64,000 bases of DNA from Promethearchaeota archaeon (GTDB taxonomy: Archaea > Asgardarchaeota > Lokiarchaeia > Sigyniarchaeales > SOKP01). The translations under genes were made by a program, and so were the position numbers. The notes beneath the pieces were generated by a model. It was not told the origin of the DNA, made no database searches, and was given only the letters and a program-made list of their open reading frames with translations. How positions within the stretch are numbered: position 1 is the stretch's first letter; the number at the start of each line of letters is the position of its first letter. Where the stretch lies: NCBI GenBank assembly GCA_030606485.1, contig JAUWGH010000001.1, forward strand, positions 248,001 through 312,000, in the 5' to 3' direction. Shown here piece by piece: positions 52,513-61,613 of this stretch.

Positions 52513-53796
52513 ATGGTAAGATATCAAGACAAGGCAATAAACGATGAAATACTAGAAAAATTATCATTAAAAAATCGATATGCTTTTTTAAATAACAATC
52601 TAACGGCAATTTTAAAACCAGAACAATTTAATTGGTTAAGAACCGTTCAAAAATTTTGCATGAGATTTGAAAAAAAAAATAACATCCAACATTCCCTAGA
52701 TGAGGATTTTTATGAATGGATACCTGAATTCGGTAAAGCAGGATTTGTAACTCGCGCTTATAAATTTGAAGAAATTGATCTTAATTATGAGTATTATGGA
52801 TTAACTGCTGATATGTTAAGAGCAATAGCCATCGATATGTTTGATACTCAATTCGATATGGCTTTAGGAGCTACAATATTAGCAATAAATCCAATCAAAG
52901 CTCATCACGAAGGAAGGCCAGAATGTTTGAAAGCGCTCAAAGAACTAGTCACAGGTGAATCTCCAGGCGCAATATTGATAACAGAACCCGAAAGAGGTTC
53001 TGATGCTGTGCATATGTTAACTGAATGCACGCAGAATGAAGATGGCAGTTTTACTCTTAATGGTGAAAAAATCTACAATAGTAACGCTCCAAAATCAAAG
53101 TGGGTCGTTGGCTACGCATGCGCAGAAAAAGATAATGGAAGGACAATGGCACAGTTCTTAATCAACACAAATTGGGAAGGATTTAATGTCAAACGAGTTT
53201 TTATTCCTTGGGTTCCTAAAATATGGCTTGGCCATGAGCACTTCGTAAATTTAAGAGTTCCTCCGGAATATGTCCTTGGAGGGATAGGTCAGGGTAGAGA
53301 TCATCTTTTTGATGGATTAACTCCTGAAAGGATAATGATTGCAATGGGTAATATCGGCCAAGCATGGGGCGCACTCTCAATTGCATTTCTCTTCATTAAC
53401 ATGAGAAAGCAATTTAAACAAGAAGTCTTAAAGTTTCAAGGAGTTGGTTTCACATTTGCCGATTATTGGGCAAGGTGCTCGAACTTGACCCTCGGGCTAT
53501 TGAAATTTTGTGAAGAATATGATGCAAAAATGGTGAAATTTGGCGGCGAAATACCAAGAAACATTTCACAAGCTATTGTTGCTTCTGCCAGTCACCTTAA
53601 ACTGGAAGCATCAAGGCTATCCGAACGCTGTTGTTATGAAATGGCGAATCTTATGGGTGGTGCAGGAGTGAACGATAATACAATGATGCAGGATCTCTTG
53701 GGACTTTCAAGAATACAGGAGATTGTCGGAGGAACCCGTCAGATACAACAATACATCATTTCTATGGCTACTCGTCAATTATATAAAATGATATAA
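52513..53796 (+). CDS. acyl-CoA dehydrogenase-family protein, copy 1
   Basis: From ATG 52513 (the motif gtgat at 52501 is the ribosome-binding site, as in copy 2), 427 residues. GAILITEPERGSDAVHM is the flavin/substrate block, GEKIYNSNAPKSKWVVG follows, and RIQEIVGGTRQIQQYIISMA is the C-terminal ACAD helix with the family Gly-Gly-Thr. It likely oxidises an acyl-CoA with FAD. The catalytic base cannot be placed surely. About two thirds identical to copy 2, with which it forms a tandem duplication including upstream DNA. Confidence 0.9.
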   Translation: MVRYQDKAINDEILEKLSLKNRYAFLNNNLTAILKPEQFNWLRTVQKFCMRFEKKNNIQHSLDEDFYEWIPEFGKAGFVTRAYKFEEIDLNYEYYGLTADMLRAIAIDMFDTQFDMALGATILAINPIKAHHEGRPECLKALKELVTGESPGAILITEPERGSDAVHMLTECTQNEDGSFTLNGEKIYNSNAPKSKWVVGYACAEKDNGRTMAQFLINTNWEGFNVKRVFIPWVPKIWLGHEHFVNLRVPPEYVLGGIGQGRDHLFDGLTPERIMIAMGNIGQAWGALSIAFLFINMRKQFKQEVLKFQGVGFTFADYWARCSNLTLGLLKFCEEYDAKMVKFGGEIPRNISQAIVASASHLKLEASRLSERCCYEMANLMGGAGVNDNTMMQDLLGLSRIQEIVGGTRQIQQYIISMATRQLYKMI

Positions 53797-53883
53797 AGGC
53801 CTGGAGACTCTCCTCTATATAAAGAATCTTTTAAATATTTTTAATATTTTTTAATATTTTTATTTTTTTTTAATATGTCTTGT

Positions 53884-53917
53884 CTATGGCAACACGTCAA
53901 TTATGGAAGAGGATATA
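53884..53917 (+). pseudogene. tail remnant of a third acyl-CoA dehydrogenase copy
   Basis: Reads SMATRQLWKRI and a stop, matching the last residues of copy 1 (SMATRQLYKMI) and copy 2 (SMANRQLWKML). It lies 88 bp behind copy 1 with AT-rich DNA between. A third gene has been lost, or the end of copy 1 was displaced. The rest of 53797-54228 holds the copied promoter region of copy 2. Confidence 0.7.
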
Positions 53918-54084
53918 AAAATTACGTATCTCGTCAGTTATTAAACGATCAACTGACAATTAAAACCTTTTTCTAACAATAAATGGTCTTAATTAAAAAA
54001 AATTTAGAAAAACCATAAATTTTAAAAGATAAATTTGATCTTAATTGCCTTTTGTAATGCTTTTATTTCAATAATTGAAAATAA

Positions 54085-54123
54085 TTCTCAGAGAATAAAG
54101 TAATTACTTATTGTATTTGAGAA
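54085..54123. promoter_or_regulatory. inverted repeat in the upstream region of acyl-CoA dehydrogenase 2
   Basis: TTCTCA (54085-54090) and TGAGAA (54118-54123) with the same 27-38 bp arrangement and flanks as at 52367-52405 (ataattgaaaataattctcagaga before it). The loops differ, the arms are kept, which speaks for a binding site used by both genes. Confidence 0.45.
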
Positions 54124-54228
54124 AAAAATTATATATTAATCACTATTACAAAAAATATCAAAAAATTTGATTTTTTATTTCTACTAATACATAATTTAAA
54201 AACTAAATTAAAAGAGTGATATAAGAAT

Positions 54229-55512
54229 ATGCCAATGTATCAAGACCAAGCAATAAATGATGAAATAATAGAAAAAATGAGCCTAAAAAATCGGTACACC
54301 TTTTTTAACAATAATTTAATGGCAATCTTAAGCCCCGAACAATTTAATTTCTTAAGAAAAGTACAAAGATTCTGTATGAGATACGAGAAAAAAAATAACA
54401 TCCAACACAGTATGGATGAGGATATTTACCAATGGATTCCCGATTTTGGTGCAGAAGGATATGTAACACGTTCATATAAAATGGATGAACTTGATATTAA
54501 TTATGAAGAACATGGTGCTGCTGCTGAAACGATGAGAATTCTTGCAGTTGATCAGTTTGATACCCAGTTTTGTATGGCTATGGGCGCCACAATATTAGCA
54601 ATAAATGCAATCAAAGCTCATCATGAAGGTATCCAAGAACGTTTAGATGCCCTAAGAGATCTAATGACCGGTAAAGAATGCGGAGCAATTTTAATAACAG
54701 AACCCGAAAGAGGTTCGGATGCTGTACATCAATTGACAGTCACCGAACCCCAAGAAGATGGCAGCTTAATTATTAATGGTGAGAAAATTTATAACACCAA
54801 CTCCCCCAAAGCTAAATGGGTTGTTGGATATGGTACTGCAGTAGCAAATGAAGGCAATCAAATGACCCAATACTTAATTAATACAAGTTGGGACGGATGG
54901 AGGAGCGAAAGAGTATTCATTCCGTGGACTCCAAAAATTTGGATTGGCCATAATCACCTAACTAATATAAGAGTCCCCCCAGAATATGTTTTAGGGGGCG
55001 TTGGAAAAGGGAGGGATCACCTATTTGAAGGATTAATACTAGAAAGAATTGGGATCGCAGTAGGAAATGTTGCTCAAGCATGGACCGCCCTTTCACACGC
55101 ATTTATTTATATCAACATGAGAAAGCAATTTGGCCAAGAAGTCTTAAAATTCCAAGGAGTTGGTTTCACCTTTGCCGATTATTGGGCAAGAACAACAAAT
55201 TTAACTATAGGATTATTAAAATTCTGCGAAGAATATGATAAAAAAATGGAAAAATTTGGGGGTGAGATTCCAAGAAATATCTCCCAAGCAATGGTTGCTT
55301 CCTCTAGCCATTTTAAATTGGAAGCATCTCGATTATCCGAACGTTGTTGTTATGAAATGGCGAATCTTATGGGAGGTGCTGGTGTCTGTGATAATACATT
55401 AATGTGGGATCTCGTAGGAATCTCAAGAATACAGGAGATAGTTGGCGGGACAAGACAGATACAACAATACATCATTTCTATGGCGAATCGTCAATTATGG
55501 AAAATGTTATAG
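54229..55512 (+). CDS. acyl-CoA dehydrogenase-family protein, copy 2
   Basis: A 427-residue paralogue of 52513-53796, starting MPMYQDQAINDEIIEKM. The block GAILITEPERGSDAVHQ and the end RIQEIVGGTRQIQQYI are conserved, while the substrate-side segments differ (CGAILIT versus PGAILIT, ILERIGIAVG versus TPERIMIAMG), suggesting a slightly different acyl chain. An electron-transfer flavoprotein is expected as acceptor but is not in the window. Confidence 0.9.
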   Translation: MPMYQDQAINDEIIEKMSLKNRYTFFNNNLMAILSPEQFNFLRKVQRFCMRYEKKNNIQHSMDEDIYQWIPDFGAEGYVTRSYKMDELDINYEEHGAAAETMRILAVDQFDTQFCMAMGATILAINAIKAHHEGIQERLDALRDLMTGKECGAILITEPERGSDAVHQLTVTEPQEDGSLIINGEKIYNTNSPKAKWVVGYGTAVANEGNQMTQYLINTSWDGWRSERVFIPWTPKIWIGHNHLTNIRVPPEYVLGGVGKGRDHLFEGLILERIGIAVGNVAQAWTALSHAFIYINMRKQFGQEVLKFQGVGFTFADYWARTTNLTIGLLKFCEEYDKKMEKFGGEIPRNISQAMVASSSHFKLEASRLSERCCYEMANLMGGAGVCDNTLMWDLVGISRIQEIVGGTRQIQQYIISMANRQLWKML

Positions 55513-55572
55513 ATAATAAAATTATATCCTTATTATAAAATTATTTTCATTTTCTTTTTTTTCCTTATTCTT

Positions 55573-56361
55573 TTAATTCAGTGAATTAAAAATTAAAATT
55601 ATCGCCAATACTATACAAATTAATATGATAATTAGCCCTAAAAAGTTGTATTTACGTTTAAATCCCCGGTTTTGAGATAATTCACTTGGGTTATTGGTAT
55701 TATCATATTGAGTCATTACTGTTTCTGTTTGTGTGGTCTCTATCATTTGAGTGGTTGCCTGTTTTTTAATTATCTTATCTAATGAATTCCATGCTTTATC
55801 AATTGATTCTTTTACTTCTTGAGAAATTTCCTCATCAGGTATTTCAAATATTTGGGTTGTAGTATCTAATCCTACAGTCAGTTTGTATTGTTCGGTAAAT
55901 TCTTTATCAACTAATGCACTTAGAATGGTAGTTTTGCCAACGGCTGCTGGTCCTGCAAGAACGACTTTAAAATTATAATTTTCTTTATCAATAATTTGCC
56001 CCAATTTAGGGGGAGAGCGTATATCCATTAAGGCTAATAAAGCCATCTTGTCAAATAACTTTTTAATATTTAAACCTGATAACGCTGAAGTTTCTATATA
56101 TTCCAGTAAGCTATACCTATGAACAACATCAAGGATTTTTTTTTTCCCCATTAAGATGCCAAGATCTTTCTCGAGATCCTTTTTATTTCCCACGAGAATA
56201 ATTGGGATATTTCCAGCTTTTACTCGTATCTCATTATAATATTTTTCAAGTCTATCGAAAGTATCCGGGCGGGCTAAATCAAATATTAGAGCGATTATCG
56301 AAGCGCCTTTAAAGAAATCACTCTTAAAAAATTCGAATCTTTCCTGTCCACCGATCTCCAA
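55573..56361 (-). CDS. circularly permuted Ras-like GTPase with C-terminal membrane anchor
   Basis: Motif order over 262 residues: G3 IGGQERF (residues 3-9), G4 VGNKKDL (57-63), G5 ETSALSG (90-96), then G1 AGPAAVGKTT (136-145) and G2 Thr in KLTVGLD (160-166), strand beta-2, a linker and a helix at 238-258 with the short tail FNSLN. This is a single GTPase cut between beta-2 and beta-3 and joined at its natural ends. No P-loop lies upstream. TTG 56361 is the first usual start, but strand beta-3 (RITLSVLEIGG) needs eight more codons; ATC 56383-56385 lies 5 nt behind gtgag. A tail-anchored cytosolic switch is inferred. Confidence 0.75.
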   Translation of the reverse strand: MEIGGQERFEFFKSDFFKGASIIALIFDLARPDTFDRLEKYYNEIRVKAGNIPIILVGNKKDLEKDLGILMGKKKILDVVHRYSLLEYIETSALSGLNIKKLFDKMALLALMDIRSPPKLGQIIDKENYNFKVVLAGPAAVGKTTILSALVDKEFTEQYKLTVGLDTTTQIFEIPDEEISQEVKESIDKAWNSLDKIIKKQATTQMIETTQTETVMTQYDNTNNPSELSQNRGFKRKYNFLGLIIILICIVLAIILIFNSLN

Positions 56362-56544
56362 AACGGAAAGAGTTATTCTTACGATAATCCCTCACTTATT
56401 ATTAATGATTGAAGTGTTCAATATATTAATAAGTTGGAGAAAAATAATTAATTTATCTTATTTACCAGAAAATAATTTCAATTTCCCCAATAAACTACTT
56501 GTTCTGTATAAGTTAATCGTAAAATGAAAATAAAAAAAGTAGGT

Positions 56545-59301
56545 TTAAATTTTTAAGACTTTCTTTTCCAAGGTTAATTCTAATGCTTCTTGCATAGCTT
56601 TTTCGTATATATCAATCTTAAATTTATTATGAAACGGGGATATTTTTGTCCCAAGTTTTGCCATTTTGTATAAAGCTTTTGGAAAGACTCCGATAGCTCC
56701 TTCCACAAGATTTGCTGCTCTCTCCAATTCATTAATTGTATTATCATCATAACCTCCGAAAAGTCCATCAAGGAAAGCATAGAAAAATATAAATCCAAAA
56801 ATTCCGATTATGAACAAGATAGCTGTGTTTATTATCAAATCACCTAGAGGAATCATCCAGATTAAATCTCCGACGATTGATAATACCAAAAAGTTTACAA
56901 TAGCTGCAAGGGCAGGAACTAAGAATGTTTTAAATGGATATACTTTATATGTTGTTATCTTGTAGCGAACAATAATCCACAGTAGGATCCCCTTCAAAAT
57001 TACTGCCGGTATATAAGCGAATAATACTGCCTCCATATTTTTCAGCCAAATGACTAAAATTATTATTAGTATAGCCCTCGACGTTTGTTCCATTATCCAA
57101 ACAAAAGCAGCTAAGCCTGTTTTTCCGGTTCCTTCAAGGATTGCATCACCTAGCCAACAAAATACTCCAAATGTATGAAAAATCAGTAAAGGATACAGAA
57201 ATTTTACTGCTGGCCCCCCATATTCAATTCCTGCTGCACCCACAATAAATTTTGCACCAATTGCAAAAAGAACCGAGACTATAAAAAACGCGAAATAATT
57301 GGCCCACCTAAAGCCCTGATAGATATATAGTCTTGTTAAGGTTGGCTTTCCATGTTCATATGATTCACTATATGCTCCTAATAATGATTGGGCATATAAT
57401 GCAACAATTTGTACAATCATGCCAATCCCCCAACATAAATTAAAATATCCTAGCTCGTTTGAATAATTCGCAATAAACATACTCGTGACTATTATCTGTA
57501 TAAACCAGCCAATTTGTACAAAAGATTCTCCAAATGCTAATTTTGATCCATATTTTATAGATTCGTTAAATTCATCTTTTGTAAAATCAATTCGAAAAAC
57601 AGTTTTAACAGAAAATCCCTGTTTTTTGAATAATATCATGGAGAATAAAAATGTAACCCAATAATCGAAATATCTTGCAATAGCATATCCAATTCCTGCT
57701 CCCAATGCTTCTCCAATAATCGGATTTGCAGCGCCCCACATTCGACCCAAATAACAAAAGATCATTTGTCCTACCAAAAGCCAAATCACTTCCCATGCAA
57801 CATAGGTTATAAGATGTAAGTCTGCTTTTTGCATTCCTTGGAAGGTGTACATAAATACTAAGAAGAAACCGGGATATTGAACCAAAGAAAAAGTTACAAA
57901 AATCCAACTCATGTGTGCTATATTTGTCATTGGAAATATTATTGACCCAATAAACGCGAATATACATACCTGAATTAAACCAGTTAGTAGTTGCCACCAA
58001 ACAAAGATTTGTATGTAATGTACTGCCTTCTCAGGATTTTTTACTCTATATTGAGCAAAGTATTTGGCTAATGCGAATGACGTACCAAGGTCAAACACCA
58101 GCCAAGCAATTTGGAATATATTATAAGCGTAATAATACCAACCAGCAGCTTGAGGATAAGGTTGGATAATTTGGGGCATTACAAAACTGGAAATTAATAA
58201 TTGAGGGATAACCAAGATTAAGCTGATAAAAAGAGTAAAAAGAAAGCCACCCAATTGCCTATGAATTCCAATTACTTCCCAATCATCTTTTAAGTCAATT
58301 TTTGCCTCGATTTTCCCTTTAAGTTCTTCTTCTTCTTCTCTCCTTTTTCTCTCCTCTTCTTCTGCTTGTAATCTCAATGTTTCAATAGTTGCTTGATCCA
58401 TTTTGGATTCGGATTTTTTCCTCATCATTACGAATAATGAAACTGCCAAGATTGCCAAGCATATAACAACTATCAGTATAATTATCTGATCTCTGAGATG
58501 TGGAACTGGGGAAAATGCCCATTGACTGTATTTTTGATATTGTTCACCTATACTTTCAAACGCCATTGTGTATAGTAAATAATTAAAATAGGGCCATAGA
58601 ACAAAATGAATATTAGCACCTTCTTCCACCCATCCTGTAAATAAAAGTATATTTCCGTTTCCTTTTGCCATTTCTACTAATATAGGCTGGCGATACAGAT
58701 CAATTTCTAAATTTTTTGAAGCCGGATAAACATCAATCACTCTATCAATGGAATTGTTAAAATCTTGAGTTGGAATAACTGTCATATTCCCTATAATCAT
58801 ATCAGGAGCAGAATTCCAATCAATATTTTGGCTGATTGGATGTGAAATATCTCCTACGACGAATAAATTTGATTCACTATTTTTTTGAAAATTTGCATCG
58901 GTAATTATTATTTGAAAATCTTCTAAGAGTGTAGCATCATTATGTAAATTTTGCCCCATAAAGATTATACACGAACCGCCACTATCCACGAAATTTCCTA
59001 TAAGGGATATCTCTGAGGTGTCCAAAGAAGCATCAAATAGAACGATGATATCAACCGAAGGATCGATCGAGGTAATTGGAGTTAAATCTGAAACGATTGT
59101 AATATCAAAATTATCCTGGTCGACTTGTATGCTCTGTCGAAAATGAGAATCGGTTCCTTTACTAATTACCAAGAGATTTTTTTTATCTGCTCCTTGACCG
59201 CCTGAAGGAATAATTAAAAGAATAAAACTCATACCACTTATAAACAGCGCAATTAGGCCTATTACTAATAACTTTGATATTTTTTGATTAGATTTTACCA
59301 T
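56545..59301 (-). CDS. flippase-like membrane protein fused to an extracellular domain
   Basis: 918 residues in three parts. Residues 10-31 anchor an outside domain (about 38-265) with a Rossmann/GATase-like pattern (LLVISKGTDSHFRQ, VDIIVLFDASLDTSEISLI, GGSCIIFMGQNLH). A helix (about 272-292) is followed by a charged coil (EEEERKRREEEEELKGKIEA). From about 350 on there are 12-14 helices arranged like Wzx/MATE polysaccharide or lipid flippases. Fusion of such an extracellular sensor-like domain with a flippase is unusual. The short C-tail is amphipathic. Confidence 0.72.
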   Translation of the reverse strand: MVKSNQKISKLLVIGLIALFISGMSFILLIIPSGGQGADKKNLLVISKGTDSHFRQSIQVDQDNFDITIVSDLTPITSIDPSVDIIVLFDASLDTSEISLIGNFVDSGGSCIIFMGQNLHNDATLLEDFQIIITDANFQKNSESNLFVVGDISHPISQNIDWNSAPDMIIGNMTVIPTQDFNNSIDRVIDVYPASKNLEIDLYRQPILVEMAKGNGNILLFTGWVEEGANIHFVLWPYFNYLLYTMAFESIGEQYQKYSQWAFSPVPHLRDQIIILIVVICLAILAVSLFVMMRKKSESKMDQATIETLRLQAEEEERKRREEEEELKGKIEAKIDLKDDWEVIGIHRQLGGFLFTLFISLILVIPQLLISSFVMPQIIQPYPQAAGWYYYAYNIFQIAWLVFDLGTSFALAKYFAQYRVKNPEKAVHYIQIFVWWQLLTGLIQVCIFAFIGSIIFPMTNIAHMSWIFVTFSLVQYPGFFLVFMYTFQGMQKADLHLITYVAWEVIWLLVGQMIFCYLGRMWGAANPIIGEALGAGIGYAIARYFDYWVTFLFSMILFKKQGFSVKTVFRIDFTKDEFNESIKYGSKLAFGESFVQIGWFIQIIVTSMFIANYSNELGYFNLCWGIGMIVQIVALYAQSLLGAYSESYEHGKPTLTRLYIYQGFRWANYFAFFIVSVLFAIGAKFIVGAAGIEYGGPAVKFLYPLLIFHTFGVFCWLGDAILEGTGKTGLAAFVWIMEQTSRAILIIILVIWLKNMEAVLFAYIPAVILKGILLWIIVRYKITTYKVYPFKTFLVPALAAIVNFLVLSIVGDLIWMIPLGDLIINTAILFIIGIFGFIFFYAFLDGLFGGYDDNTINELERAANLVEGAIGVFPKALYKMAKLGTKISPFHNKFKIDIYEKAMQEALELTLEKKVLKI

Positions 59302-59431
59302 ATGAAATCAATTTAATAAAATTTTTATTGCTTTTAGATAGAATTAGGAAATATATAAATAGTATCTTTTTTAACAATTTATTAATTGTCCATAGTTCTC
59401 GTTTAAAGGTCTTAAATCCAAATTCGACCAT

Positions 59432-60298
59432 TTAGAATTTCAATTTAATCCAGAGCTCTTCTCCTGGTTGTTTAAAGAAGGGATAATAAGGTTTAAGACC
59501 TGTTATTAAACCCCAGATTATTGAACAAGTAATGAAAATAAGTGCTTCAATTAGTACCACCCAAACAAATGGATGATCGCGAATACAATTTTTTTTTTTT
59601 AATTTTGTAGCAACAATAAATAAGACTAGACCAATATTAATTAACAATAGGACAAAAGTTGCTTGACCTTCAGTGAATCCATAAAACCATACGATCCCAT
59701 ATCCAATTCCCACAAGTGTGATAAATAACCATTCAAACCATTTCAAATCTCTCGAAGGTGGACTGAATAATAATCCCCCCATAAACATACTCATTAATAT
59801 CATTAGTGGGACGGCTAAAGCCATATGCCCAAAAATTTCATCCCAAAAATAAATTGCATAATAGAGATCTGCGTAAAAAGGGTCTGAAAGAATTTTTGTA
59901 ATATCAAAGGCTCGTCTATTTAAATCATTGACGACTTTATGAATAGCATTTCCTAAGCACATCGTGCAAACTGTAACAAAAAATATAACTTCTAAGGCAG
60001 CTATCCATTTCGTGGACAATTTTTCTTTTAATAAGATTTGTTCATCAAGGAAAATGCTCTTAAAAACTTTCCATGTGATAACAGAAAAAACAGGCCCCAT
60101 CAAGAATATTTCTATTAAATCTTGCGCTGGAATGACAAATGATACTTCCTGATCAAGTTCTGAAATCCAATAACTAATTGTAATTGAAAAATAATCTCCG
60201 AGTAATGTAATCAAATAACACATTGCATATCCTATGAAAAACCATAAAAAAAGCTGAAACTCTTTTTTAGAATTTGCATTAATGTGATTAATTGACAT
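59432..60298 (-). CDS. multi-pass membrane protein
   Basis: A 288-residue protein with about eight hydrophobic helices (near residues 13-33, 62-82, 95-118, 160-185, 195-212, 215-232 and 245-268). A charged segment with Asp/Glu (ISELDQEVSFVIPAQDLIE) follows helix 1. No motif known to me. It may be co-expressed with the flippase-like gene 131 bp downstream. Confidence 0.65.
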   Translation of the reverse strand: MSINHINANSKKEFQLFLWFFIGYAMCYLITLLGDYFSITISYWISELDQEVSFVIPAQDLIEIFLMGPVFSVITWKVFKSIFLDEQILLKEKLSTKWIAALEVIFFVTVCTMCLGNAIHKVVNDLNRRAFDITKILSDPFYADLYYAIYFWDEIFGHMALAVPLMILMSMFMGGLLFSPPSRDLKWFEWLFITLVGIGYGIVWFYGFTEGQATFVLLLINIGLVLFIVATKLKKKNCIRDHPFVWVVLIEALIFITCSIIWGLITGLKPYYPFFKQPGEELWIKLKF

Positions 60299-60455
60299 TA
60301 TTTATTTCTCTTATTAATCTATTTTGAAATTATGTTCATTACAAATAGTTTTGAAATTTTGTTATTAGATTTTGATATATGAATCGATTTATTTTAATTA
60401 CATATCAACTGCTAAAATATAAAATTTAGATCATTTTTTTTAAATAATCGTTGAT

Positions 60456-61307
60456 TTAGATGTGGATTAATTTTTCACTAATCTCCCATACTTTTTTTTG
60501 AATAGTTTCATCGTATGTCATCTTATGCGATTTTACAGGTATACATTTTTTAAAGTATTTTCCCGAAATCTTTTCAACTTCAGGCGACGACGCGAGATAT
60601 ACAGATGTTTCGGCTGCTTCTTCCGGACTTTTAGAAAACAAATTCATAATTTTTTTAATAATCCAAGAGACATTTGTCTGTGTCATTTTCGTTCTGGCAT
60701 GACCAGGGTGGAGGGCATTAACAGTTACTCCTGTTCCATCTAACCTGCGTGCTAGTTCGTATGTAAATAGAATAATTGCGAATTTTGCTGAACCATAAGC
60801 TTTTTGGGAAGAATATTTTTTTTCAAACATTAAATCATCCAAATTTATTTTAAAATAACGGTGGATATCCGATGATACATTGATTATTCGTGATGGGGCA
60901 CTTTTTTTTATAATATCAAGTAAGAGTTTTGTTAATAGAAAGTGAGAAAGATAATCAGCCGCAAATGTGCTCTCATATCCATCTTCGGTTAATACTTTTT
61001 TACTATTAAATACACCGGCGTTGTTTATCAAAATATGCAACTTGTCATATTTTTTCTTAAATTCATCAGCTAAATTTTTAACTGATTCTAAAGATGCGAG
61101 GTCTGCAATTATGAGGTCAACATTACTATTTCCAGATTCTTCTTTTATTTGTTTTTGTGCATTTTCCCCTCGTTCTTTATTTCGACAGACCATGACAATA
61201 TGGATTCCCATTTTTGCTAATTGAATAGCAGTTGCTTTACCGATCCCAGAATTAGCACCCGTAATCATGCAAGTTTTTCCTTTCAATTGATAATTATTCT
61301 CGCTCAT
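60456..61307 (-). CDS. short-chain dehydrogenase/reductase (retinol dehydrogenase-like)
   Basis: A 283-residue classical SDR: cofactor loop MITGANSGIGKATA with Arg in MVCRNKERG (NADPH preference), IADLASLESV, LINNAGVF, the Ser in INVSSDIHRY and the Tyr-Lys pair in KAYGSAKFA. The extended NVSS..Y.K order and size resemble the RDH11-14/WW-domain oxidoreductase group acting on lipophilic aldehydes or ketones. Confidence 0.92.
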   Translation of the reverse strand: MSENNYQLKGKTCMITGANSGIGKATAIQLAKMGIHIVMVCRNKERGENAQKQIKEESGNSNVDLIIADLASLESVKNLADEFKKKYDKLHILINNAGVFNSKKVLTEDGYESTFAADYLSHFLLTKLLLDIIKKSAPSRIINVSSDIHRYFKINLDDLMFEKKYSSQKAYGSAKFAIILFTYELARRLDGTGVTVNALHPGHARTKMTQTNVSWIIKKIMNLFSKSPEEAAETSVYLASSPEVEKISGKYFKKCIPVKSHKMTYDETIQKKVWEISEKLIHI

Positions 61308-61379
61308 CCTTTTCAGCTTAGAATTTTAACTAAATCTTTCAATAACTAAATGAGATTCAAATAGCATATTTTAGTGAAG

Positions 61380-61505
61380 GTATACTCCTTATTAAAAATC
61401 TTCATCTAAAAGTAATATTTAATCATGAGATTTACATATATTTTAGACTATCTTTTTTTGAATATTCTGTTGTAAATATTATAAAAATTCTGCGCCCCTC
61501 TCTTA
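61380..61505 (-). pseudogene. displaced, decayed 3' end of the DUF1998 helicase gene
   Basis: Bases 61380-61434 match 63742-63796 in 52 of 55 positions. On the minus strand it reads ILLLDEDF and the stop (61393-61395), preceded by an in-frame TAA created by one base change. Further up to about 61505 the match continues with insertions (gaatattc, ctgcgccc). It is the orphaned old end of the helicase gene whose intact copy lies at 63755. Confidence 0.75.
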
Positions 61506-61613
61506 CTTAAATACCCAAATTCGTTAGATTTTTTAATAAAAATAGAATTATCAATAAATTTCTCATGAAATCCTAATTAAATCTTATCTTAAAATAAAAA
61601 TAATGATTAAAAA

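Noticed and set aside
60456-61307. SDR gene as the intact parent of the fragment at 411-580
   Set aside because: The corresponding segments (VMVCRNKERG and IADLASLESV) differ strongly from VVLGDIQDD and ANVRSEDHIK; they belong to different SDR subgroups.
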